Positions 7,590-14,136 of a DNA stretch of 20,044 bases are shown one piece after another (position 1 is the first letter of the stretch; each line of letters starts with the position of its first letter). Source of the stretch: a virus; the IMG/VR virus record IMGVR_UViG_3300006802_000807, positions 1 through 20,044 of that record; one strand, 5' to 3'. A model generated the notes under the pieces. That model made no database searches. It worked only from the letters and a program-made list of their open reading frames with translations, and was not told the DNA's origin. A program made the position numbers and the translations under genes.

Positions 7590-7637
7590 GGGCGGGGAGT
7601 GTGATAATTGCAGCCTCGCCCACCTAGCACTCCTGCC
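7590..7637 (+). promoter_or_regulatory. Structured leader upstream of the capsid gene with two exclusive stems
   Basis: GGGCGGGG (7590-7597) pairs with CCTCGCCC (7614-7621) as eight pairs with one G-T wobble and a 16-base loop. The same left arm can pair differently: bases 7591-7601 (GGC, G, GGGAGTG) with 7628-7637 (CACTCC, T, GCC), with one bulge. Both stems cannot form together. No T tract follows either stem, so neither is a classic terminator. A further imperfect palindrome AGGACGGCCATCCT lies at 7678-7691. The remainder of 7638-7787 holds no open frame that I accept, and ends in the capsid ribosome site AAAGGAA. A regulatory or stabilising 5' leader is an inference. Confidence 0.4.
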
Positions 7638-7787
7638 ACTAAAAGAACTACCTCTGAATAAAGGCCCAGCGCATTACAGGACGGCCATCCTCATATGCAA
7701 AGCTGACTACCCTTACATTAAGAGCCTCTTTCATCGTGGATATGCGTGTCTACTAATTTTGCCATATCATCATGAAAGGAACATAAC

Positions 7788-8855
7788 ATGGCATTCGCAA
7801 AAGAAACTGCTTGGGGCAACCTCCCCAATGGCAACTTCTCCCCGACTATCTTTAGCAAACAAGCTCAGCTTGCTTTCCGTAAAGCTGCTGTTTGTAATGC
7901 TATTACTAACTCGGACTACATGGGTGAAATCTCGGCTCAGGGCGACACTGTTCGCATCATGAAAGAGCCGGATATCACTGTCAACACCCTTAAGCGTGGT
8001 ACTCAAATCTCCGCTCAAGACCTCGTTGACACCGACTTCCAGCTTGTCGTTGACAAAGCTAACTACTTTGCCTTCAAGATGGATGACATCGAAGAAGCTC
8101 ACTCGCACATTGACTTCATGCGCCTTGCCACTGATCGTGCCGCCTACAAGATGGCCGATAAGATGGACGAAGAAGTTCTCGGCTACCTGTCTGGCTATGC
8201 TGGCGGTGCTGGTTCGTGGGCTGTTAACACGACTGTCTCTGGCACTAAAGCTGACTCGGCTGCTGGTTCTGACGAACTTCTTGCTGCCAACAAGCTTGAC
8301 GCCACTGACTTCGGCAACCTGACTATTTCTGCTACTGCGACTGCTGGCGACTCGATTCCGCTTGCTCCTCGCTTTGGTGGCGCTACTGCCGCTTCGACTA
8401 CAACTGTTTCGCCGCTCTCGGTTATTGCTCGTATGGGCCGTCTCCTTGACCAGCGCAATGTTGATACTCGTGGCCGCTGGCTGGTTGTTGACCCGGTGTT
8501 CGTCGAGATGCTCAAAGACGAAGACAGCCGTATGCTGAATGCTGACTTCGGTGGTTCGGGCCTACAGAACGGTCTGATCCTTAACTCTCTGCATGGCTTC
8601 CGTGTCTATGTCTCGAACAATATGCCGTACCTCGGCACGGGTTCGGGTACTTCGGGCACTTCGGCTCAGAATGCTAACTACGGTGTTATCGTTGCTGGTC
8701 ATGACTCGGCTGTTGCTTCGGCTGAGCAACTGACCAAGACCGAAACCTACCGTGACCCGGATGGCTTCGCTGATATCGTTCGTGGTATGCACCTCTATGG
8801 CCGCAAGATTCTGCGTCCTGAGGCTCTTGTCACTGCGAACTACAACGCTGCCTAA
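7788..8855 (+). CDS. Major capsid protein
   Basis: This 355-residue protein follows the scaffold gene and has the composition of an HK97-fold shell protein. It opens with a short N-terminal arm (FAKETAWGNLPNGNFSP) and a helix. Segments such as YMGEISAQGDTVRIMKEPDI and DFQLVVDKANYFAFKMDDIEEAHSHIDFM look like an extended E-loop-type strand followed by the spine helix. A DRNVDTRGRWLVVDP-like region and a C-terminal LYGRKILRPEALV strand follow. It is the building block of the icosahedral head. The start has AAAGGAA about eight bases ahead. Its codons differ strongly from its neighbours: every arginine I checked is CGT or CGC with none AGA or AGG, Ser is often TCG, and C-ending codons prevail. That is a mark of very high expression. 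No prohead protease gene is visible nearby. Confidence 0.9.
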   Translation: MAFAKETAWGNLPNGNFSPTIFSKQAQLAFRKAAVCNAITNSDYMGEISAQGDTVRIMKEPDITVNTLKRGTQISAQDLVDTDFQLVVDKANYFAFKMDDIEEAHSHIDFMRLATDRAAYKMADKMDEEVLGYLSGYAGGAGSWAVNTTVSGTKADSAAGSDELLAANKLDATDFGNLTISATATAGDSIPLAPRFGGATAASTTTVSPLSVIARMGRLLDQRNVDTRGRWLVVDPVFVEMLKDEDSRMLNADFGGSGLQNGLILNSLHGFRVYVSNNMPYLGTGSGTSGTSAQNANYGVIVAGHDSAVASAEQLTKTETYRDPDGFADIVRGMHLYGRKILRPEALVTANYNAA

Positions 8856-8865
8856 TATTACTGAG

Positions 8866-8894
8866 AAAGGGCTGGCTTCTGCTGGCCTTTTCTT
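8866..8894 (+). terminator. Likely intrinsic terminator after the capsid gene
   Basis: AAAGG (8866-8870) pairs with CCTTT (8886-8890). After a one-base bulge, CTGGC (8872-8876) pairs with GCTGG (8881-8885) through two wobbles around a TTCT loop. TTTTCTT follows. The hairpin lies 10 bases past the capsid stop. The stem is imperfect and the T tract is broken by a C, so it may be only partly efficient, giving more capsid than downstream message. Confidence 0.55.
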
Positions 8895-8927
8895 GCCTTG
8901 TGAAACTTATACATAGGACATCCTAAG

Positions 8928-9365
8928 ATGGCTATTACAACTGCTGTGTGTAACAGCTTCAAGCAAGAGCTTCTTGGGGGTGTTCATGATTTAGACACCG
9001 ATACAATAAAAGTTGCGTTAATTAAGGTATCACCAACTGGTGCATATAACGTAACTACGACTAACTACTCAGACGTTACAGATAATTCCGATGAAGCTGT
9101 AGGTGCTAACTATACTGCAGGCGGTAATACACTAACAGGTGCAGCTATTTCTTTAGACAGTTCTACTGCTACAGTCGATTATGACAATACCACATGGTCA
9201 TCTGTAACTGTTTCTGCTGATGGGTGTATCATTTATAACTCATCTAAATCCAATAGAGCTATAGCAATAGTTTCTTTTGGGTCTACTAAGAAGTCTATTA
9301 ATGGGGATTTTACAATTCAATTTCCCACAGCAGACGCAACTAACGCCATAATTCGTATTGCATAA
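8928..9365 (+). CDS. Small beta-rich virion protein, head decoration candidate (first of a pair)
   Basis: This is a 145-residue protein with AGGA nine bases before its ATG. The pattern is a helical opening (AVCNSFKQELLGGVHDL), then alternating short strands rich in Thr, Ser, Gly and Asn (DTIKVALIKVSPTGAYN, GGNTLTGAAISLDSSTATVDYDNTTW, GCIIYNSS). It ends in the strand FTIQFPTADATNAIIRIA. Proteins with this layout are frequent directly after the capsid gene in aquatic phages and are presumed to be virion surface or decoration proteins. The next gene shares the 'DS/DTFKVALT' strand and the terminal 'F-x-x-x-F-x-x-x-x-x-x-x-I-x-I-A' strand, so the two look like old duplicates. Exact role is unknown. 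Confidence 0.65.
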   Translation: MAITTAVCNSFKQELLGGVHDLDTDTIKVALIKVSPTGAYNVTTTNYSDVTDNSDEAVGANYTAGGNTLTGAAISLDSSTATVDYDNTTWSSVTVSADGCIIYNSSKSNRAIAIVSFGSTKKSINGDFTIQFPTADATNAIIRIA

Positions 9366-9376
9366 GGAGTGACAAA

Positions 9377-9787
9377 ATGGCAACGTTTAACAAATTCAAC
9401 TCATTCATTGAGTATGCTGTAGAGAGCGCAAACTTGGGGTCAGACTCCTTTAAAGTTGCGTTGACTAATACAGCACCATCTGCAGCTAACAGCTTACTTG
9501 CCGATATTACACAAGCAACTGGCGCACCTGCCAATCTTGACAGCGTAACAATTACTACAACTTCGTCTGCTCAGACAAGCGGTACGTACAAGTTGGTTCT
9601 TGCTGACAAAACAATGACAGCTTCTGGTACGGTAGGCCCGTTCCGTTATGTTGTTATTTATGATGATACAGTATCAGGTGATCCTCTAGTAGGTTACTAT
9701 GACTATGGTTCGTCTATTACTTTGAACTCTGGTGACAGCTTCACTGTTGATTTCGATGCAACTAACGGCTTTATCCAGATCGCATAA
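9377..9787 (+). CDS. Small beta-rich virion protein, head decoration candidate (second of a pair)
   Basis: This is a 136-residue protein with a strong ribosome site (AAGGAG). It opens with a helix (FNKFNSFIEYAVESANL), then DSFKVALTNTAPSAANSLLADITQ, a threonine-rich strand region (SVTITTTSSAQTSGTYKLVLADKTMTASG), FRYVVIYDDT and the final FTVDFDATNGFIQIA. Its order of elements parallels the preceding protein: helix, 'FKVAL', Gly-containing strands, 'YVVIYDDT' against 'GCIIYNSS', then the closing beta strand. The pair may occupy different positions on the capsid or form a mixed oligomer. No enzyme motif is present. Function is assigned only from position and fold type. Confidence 0.65.
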   Translation: MATFNKFNSFIEYAVESANLGSDSFKVALTNTAPSAANSLLADITQATGAPANLDSVTITTTSSAQTSGTYKLVLADKTMTASGTVGPFRYVVIYDDTVSGDPLVGYYDYGSSITLNSGDSFTVDFDATNGFIQIA

Positions 9788-9800
9788 GGAATAAGTACCT

Positions 9801-11450
9801 ATGGTCACCCTAGTTAATAGAGCACAAATGACTACCAGTACTACGGGTACAGGTACGATAACCTTGGGCAGTGCTTCCACTGGCTATCAAAATTTTGCTA
9901 CGGCTGGGGTGACTGATGGTGCTTCTGTGCGCTACCTCATTGAGGATGGCTCTGACTGGGAGATTGGCACAGGCACCTACACGGCGTCTGGCACCACCCT
10001 GACACGGACTGTCAGCGAGAGCAGCAATGCTGGCTCTGCCATTAACCTCAGTGGCTCTGCGATTGTTGCATTGACAGCAACTGCAGCAGATTTTAGTAGC
10101 GGTGGCGGCGGTGGTGGAACATACACTATTTCCGATAAGAGTACTGCTTATACTATTACATCTGCTGATGTTGGTACTGTTATTAGATTTACCACAGGCA
10201 CTGTGGATGCCACCCTCCCAGCAATTTCTGGGCTAACTACGGGTTTTTCTGTTAGCATTTGGAATGACGGCACTGGTACTATTAGTGTTAAACCTGACTC
10301 TGGTTTACCCGACTATATTGGTAGTAGCTTTAGCAATGGGTATACAAGCAGCGATCCGCTTTTGCTTAATAGAGGCACTGGCGTTACGCTTGTAAATAAT
10401 GGCACTAGTTGGGGTATAGCCAATGAAAAACCTTACGATTACTACCACCATAGCGTTGCAATAGGTGATGCTGCTAAAGCATATAACAATTTTACTACGG
10501 CTGTTGGTGTAAACTCTAATGCAGATGGGGTGTTTTCTACTGCTATTGGTAGTGGCAGTGGTGCTGGAACAGGGCCAATTTCATCAGGGTCTAGGTCGAT
10601 TGCACTGGGGGAATACGCATACACCAGTGGTGATACCGCCGTTGCAATGGCAAAATCAAGAGCATCAGGTGCTAATAGTTTTGCAGCAGCTATTAATGAT
10701 AATACCACTACTTATGGCGCTTCTGGTACTAACGCTGTAGCTATTGGGTATTTAGCAAAAGCAAGTGGCAATTACTCAACCGCTATTGGACGGGGTAGTG
10801 CAACAGGAACATCCTCTGTTGCTATTGGTGGTTTCCAATATGGTGCCGCTAGTGCAACAGGAACAGCCGCTGTTTGCATTGGTGGAAACTACTCTCTGTC
10901 AAACCCATCTGCGACAGGAAATGGTTCTATTGCGTTACATGATGGCTCCTCTGCAGGAGCACAAAACTCTATAGCTATTCAAGGTGCTAATACTACTATC
11001 TTTGGTCAGTTTGCTTATGCTGGTGGTGAGAGCGGCTCTACTGCTCAAACATCAATGTATGTTCTCAAACGAGGAACAACAGACGCTACTCCTAGTGCTT
11101 TGGTAACAGAACGAATTGCTGTTAACGCCTCCCCTAGCACCACAAACCAAATAGTTCTTCGCAACAACTCTGCCTATGCCTTCCACGGCACCATCGTGGC
11201 CCGTCAGCAGGCATCCGCTGGCACTGCATGTGCAGCATGGGAAGTAAAAGGTTTACTACGTAGAGAAGATTCTGCAGCTTCTACTACTTTGGTGAGTTCT
11301 ACCACAACCGTTATTGATAACACGCCATCTTGGGGCATGGCTTTGAGTGCAGACACGACTAACGGTGGTCTGGCTATTACCGTAACAGGCGCAGCATCCA
11401 CTAATATTCGGTGGGTAGCTACCATCAACACATCAGAAGTAGTGTATTAA
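9801..11450 (+). CDS. Trimeric fibre with YadA-like head repeats
   Basis: This 549-residue protein shows four parts. Residues 1-98 are an N-terminal module of the type shared by many phage fibres ([23 protein letters not shown]..., [19 protein letters not shown]). A GGGGGG hinge at 101-106 leads to a beta capping domain (107-210, [30 protein letters not shown]). Residues 217-395 hold about 12 S/A-x-A-I-G repeats such as SVAIG, STAIG and SIALG. The steps are mostly 13-20 residues with a frequent 14-residue step, the signature of the YadA head beta-roll that trimerises in bacterial adhesins. The last 100 residues are a conserved-type C-terminal domain ([20 protein letters not shown]... [18 protein letters not shown]). 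The ends look GC-richer than the repeat core, suggesting module exchange. A receptor-binding or capsid-surface fibre is likely. AAGGA lies ten bases before the start. Confidence 0.8.
   Translation: MVTLVNRAQMTTSTTGTGTITLGSASTGYQNFATAGVTDGASVRYLIEDGSDWEIGTGTYTASGTTLTRTVSESSNAGSAINLSGSAIVALTATAADFSSGGGGGGTYTISDKSTAYTITSADVGTVIRFTTGTVDATLPAISGLTTGFSVSIWNDGTGTISVKPDSGLPDYIGSSFSNGYTSSDPLLLNRGTGVTLVNNGTSWGIANEKPYDYYHHSVAIGDAAKAYNNFTTAVGVNSNADGVFSTAIGSGSGAGTGPISSGSRSIALGEYAYTSGDTAVAMAKSRASGANSFAAAINDNTTTYGASGTNAVAIGYLAKASGNYSTAIGRGSATGTSSVAIGGFQYGAASATGTAAVCIGGNYSLSNPSATGNGSIALHDGSSAGAQNSIAIQGANTTIFGQFAYAGGESGSTAQTSMYVLKRGTTDATPSALVTERIAVNASPSTTNQIVLRNNSAYAFHGTIVARQQASAGTACAAWEVKGLLRREDSAASTTLVSSTTTVIDNTPSWGMALSADTTNGGLAITVTGAASTNIRWVATINTSEVVY
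10449..10985 (+). repeat. YadA-head-type repeat tract within the fibre gene
   Basis: About twelve degenerate protein repeats centre on A-I-G or variants at residues 218, 232, 246, 266, 279, 293, 312, 326, 339, 357, 376 and 390 of the fibre. Several steps are exactly 14 residues, the known length of the left-handed beta-roll turn of YadA heads. The DNA copies have diverged, so this is an old protein repeat and not a recent tandem duplication. Confidence 0.8.
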
Positions 11451-11461
11451 AAGGGACTAGA

Positions 11462-11761
11462 ATGGCTATTCAACTTGATCTAATAACTAGTCAATACGGC
11501 ACCCCATTTACGGGTGCTTACTTTCGTATTGTAACTACAGCTATTAACCGTATGCGTTCTGGTAATGCTAAGTTTACTGTAATGATCGACGTAGCTGGCT
11601 ACGCCACTGCAACGCCAAACGATGATACTCGTGAGGTGGACTTCCGCCGATATTATGCTGATCTTACGGATATTCAAGCCGAAAGTGGTAATGATTTTCT
11701 CGGAAAATGTTATTCTTGGGTAATGACTCAGGAAGATATGGCAGGGAGTGTTGCTGTATGA
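11462..11761 (+). CDS. Small protein within the fibre cassette, unknown function
   Basis: This is a 99-residue protein. I chose the ATG at 11462, preceded by AAAAGGGA; an earlier in-frame ATG at 11411 lies inside the fibre gene. It opens MAIQLDLITSQYGTPFTGAYFRIV, has a strand pair (NAKFTVMIDVAGYATATPNDD, EVDFRRYYADLTDI) and a helical end (DFLGKCYSWVMTQEDMAGS). Short proteins with this 'G-x-x-x-x-x-A-Y-x-R-I/K-I' opening and aromatic end occur among fibre genes of many phages. They may be minor virion parts or fibre chaperones. It overlaps the next gene by ATGA, so the two are translationally coupled and may act together. Confidence 0.65.
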   Translation: MAIQLDLITSQYGTPFTGAYFRIVTTAINRMRSGNAKFTVMIDVAGYATATPNDDTREVDFRRYYADLTDIQAESGNDFLGKCYSWVMTQEDMAGSVAV

Positions 11762-11970
11762 TACAAAAAGCAAGACTTAACGATCAACGTAAAATTAAAG
11801 TTGTAGATGATAATACTGTTATCTGTGAATTTGAAGCTGTTGAAACGGATACGGTAGCAGGTACTGTAGATTTTATCACAAAGCAAATAAAACTAGACGC
11901 TACTTCTTCGACACCTTACGCAGATATTATAGATTTGGCAGAAGCTGCAATCACTAACTGGATTAATTAA
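11758..11970 (+). CDS. Small protein coupled to its upstream neighbour, unknown function
   Basis: This is a 70-residue protein whose ATG at 11758 overlaps the previous stop as ATGA; the longer frame from 11707 runs inside the previous gene. The sequence is a series of short strands (RKIKVVDDNTVICEFEAVET, VDFITKQIKLDAT) followed by one helix (ADIIDLAEAAITNWIN). No motif is recognised. GCAGGGAG, 9 to 16 bases before the ATG, may add to initiation. With the preceding gene it forms a two-gene unit between a fibre and a large surface-type protein, so a role as assembly helper or small virion component is possible but not shown. Confidence 0.6.
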   Translation: MIQKARLNDQRKIKVVDDNTVICEFEAVETDTVAGTVDFITKQIKLDATSSTPYADIIDLAEAAITNWIN

Positions 11971-11972
11971 TT

Positions 11973-14126
11973 ATGGCAGTTTATTGGGTTGACCCCTACA
12001 TTGAAGCCTCTGTTGGGGGCATTCATGGTACAACCGATACGACTTCTCGTAGCGGCACCTATGCTGCGCCTTGGGCGTTGTCGGATATGTATGGAACATC
12101 CACTACAGGTAATGCTAATTTATCTGGTCTATCTGATGGAGATGAAATACGCTTTAAGGGTTTGTCTCAATCTTCTTATTTAATAGATGCGGGTTCCGAT
12201 TGGTATCCAGATAGTAATAATATTTCAAAAGCTACCGCCTTAAATAGTGCTACTACTTCAGCAATTAGTTCTTGGGGCAATGCTGGTTTAGTAGCAATGT
12301 TTGATACTACTGCTACAAACAAGTTTACTGTAGCAGACTCTGATGGCAATAAGCCTTTGCTCTTTGCTACTGTATACGTTGACAGCACCAGTACACCGTC
12401 TAGTTTTTTTCGTTCTTCGTCTGCTCCGCATACTGTTTTAAATGTTGGCCCACTTCGTGCTGAAGGTACTTCTTCTGCGAATGCAGCTTTGCAAATGTAT
12501 TTAGTTGATCCTCAATACTATATACCTAGCACTATTACAGGCAATCAATATTTTTGCCTTTATGATGACATTGGCATAAAAGTAACAGATGGATGGACAT
12601 CTTCTACAACAAGAGATGGATATACCCTTCTTCCTATTTATAGGTCTAGTCCTACTACTAGTATTACTTGGTATTTTAACCGCAATACAAATGCTAGTAA
12701 TGGGCCTGATACTTTATATGATATGCCTAGCACTTATTTTATTTTTCATAACAATGCTGGCAATAGTTATACATATGGAAGTATTTACATTTGTTCCGCA
12801 ATTGGCGGGTATCATTCTGGTTATACATACACACAACGTTTTGGTGGATTTCATATAAATGGGACTAGTTCTGGACAAGTTTTTGACTACACTGGATATT
12901 ATTATTATTCTGGAGCGGGTGGTGGAACTGCGGCTGCGTTGGGTGTTAATGGGTGCGAAATAAATAGTGGAAGTATTATGTACTACGGTATTCGTGGCTA
13001 CAAGAGATATGGTTCTACTACTTCTTCCGAATGGGCAACTAACAGATATAATAATGTTTTTACTTATTATTATCAGTACCAATTGCAACAATACTTAACT
13101 GATAATGGGAATTATTATCTTGGTACAAGTATGGCTTTTTACATGCTTGAAAGAGGTTTGATTCTTGGCTCTAGTTCTAGTTCAGCAACAATTAACGTTA
13201 ATCTTCTTAGTGGAGCGTATTTCTGGAAATATGGTCTGTATGGAGGCGGTTTATTTACTTCAACATTATCCACAATGATTCCAAGTTTTAGCGGAACAGT
13301 TTATAATTATGATGGTCCTGCATTGTCTAGTAGACTTTCGTATTCTGGTGAAGGGCCAGAGTATTTATACGAAGCACAATCTGTAGCGCCATACATGTCT
13401 AATCCAAAAATGAATCCAACAAGTTGGACAGATGGTATTGGTGCGGCTTGGATTAAAAACAATTCTAGCAGTGCTTTTAATACAAGTACAATAGCATCTC
13501 TTGGTATTCTTGATGTGGGAACAGGTGACTATACAACAGGTTCTTGCAAATTTAAAGTAGGCTCTGATTTAGATTTGTTTAGGTATAGTGAAACATCTGG
13601 CCCTGCTATTCAAACAAATCTGGTTATTCACACAAACAGTAACACAGCGGATGGTTTGCCTATTGGTATGGCATTAAGTACGGAAAAAACTAACTTAACG
13701 CATTCGCCTATGCTGTACTATAATGACTCAGATAAAAGTGGTGCACTTTGTTTTGTATCTAACGATCAGGCGGATAACGTAGTATTTAGACAAAGCCTTG
13801 AGATTCCTATTACTGGAGGGGCTTACACAAGCTCTAGTACTATTCGTTTAAAGGCTAGATTAGAAACATCGTCTAGCTGGACTAGTTCTCTGTATGTTAT
13901 TGGTGCATGGTATTATAACACTAGCAATGAGCCTACCTTCCAAACTATACAGAGTAGTTCAACTGCTGTGACAACTGCTACTGATTATACATACGATTTA
14001 GCCGCATCTTCTTTATACGATGCTGGAAATAATTATAGATTCCTTCGTTTTATTATTTACGTTACGAACAGAAATGATACTAATCAAAAACTATGGGTAC
14101 ATGAATTATCTGCAACCGTAGTATAA
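11973..14126 (+). CDS. Large Tyr/Ser/Thr-rich virion protein, tail fibre or spike candidate
   Basis: This is a 717-residue protein two bases after the previous stop; no clear ribosome site is seen, so coupling is likely. The first 65 residues (YWVDPYIEASVGGIHGTTDTTSRSGTYAAPWALSDM ... LSDGDEIRFKG) resemble the opening module of aquatic phage surface proteins, probably the attachment end. The middle (about 180-460) is unusually rich in tyrosine, serine, asparagine and glycine (DYTGYYYYSGAGGG, TYYYQYQLQQYL). This would suit a beta-helical or receptor-contacting surface. The last 250 residues are beta-rich with a carbohydrate-binding-like look (NVVFRQSLEIPITGG, STIRLKARLETSSSW, FLRFIIYVTNR). I see no catalytic motif of a known depolymerase. 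The DNA is richer in A and T than the flanking genes, with runs such as TTATTATTATT, suggesting transfer from another phage. Confidence 0.65.
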   Translation: MAVYWVDPYIEASVGGIHGTTDTTSRSGTYAAPWALSDMYGTSTTGNANLSGLSDGDEIRFKGLSQSSYLIDAGSDWYPDSNNISKATALNSATTSAISSWGNAGLVAMFDTTATNKFTVADSDGNKPLLFATVYVDSTSTPSSFFRSSSAPHTVLNVGPLRAEGTSSANAALQMYLVDPQYYIPSTITGNQYFCLYDDIGIKVTDGWTSSTTRDGYTLLPIYRSSPTTSITWYFNRNTNASNGPDTLYDMPSTYFIFHNNAGNSYTYGSIYICSAIGGYHSGYTYTQRFGGFHINGTSSGQVFDYTGYYYYSGAGGGTAAALGVNGCEINSGSIMYYGIRGYKRYGSTTSSEWATNRYNNVFTYYYQYQLQQYLTDNGNYYLGTSMAFYMLERGLILGSSSSSATINVNLLSGAYFWKYGLYGGGLFTSTLSTMIPSFSGTVYNYDGPALSSRLSYSGEGPEYLYEAQSVAPYMSNPKMNPTSWTDGIGAAWIKNNSSSAFNTSTIASLGILDVGTGDYTTGSCKFKVGSDLDLFRYSETSGPAIQTNLVIHTNSNTADGLPIGMALSTEKTNLTHSPMLYYNDSDKSGALCFVSNDQADNVVFRQSLEIPITGGAYTSSSTIRLKARLETSSSWTSSLYVIGAWYYNTSNEPTFQTIQSSSTAVTTATDYTYDLAASSLYDAGNNYRFLRFIIYVTNRNDTNQKLWVHELSATVV

Positions 14127-14136
14127 GAGGTAATAC

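Noticed and set aside
7581-7604. Seven-codon upstream frame (ATGCTTATC... TGA) in the capsid leader
   Set aside because: It has no Shine-Dalgarno sequence ahead of it and the codons show no regulatory pattern. Its overlap with the stem-loop is probably chance.
7531-7787. tRNA gene in the intergenic gap
   Set aside because: No cloverleaf with a T-loop GTTCGA-type sequence or matching acceptor stem could be found on either strand.
8891-8920. Promoter before the first decoration gene (TTGCCT ... TATACA)
   Set aside because: The spacing between the two elements is far too short for a bacterial promoter, and each element is a partial match.
11973-14126. Diversity-generating retroelement target
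   Set aside because: The Tyr/Ser/Asn-rich centre prompted this thought. There is no reverse transcriptase, no template repeat and no C-type lectin-like domain in the window.
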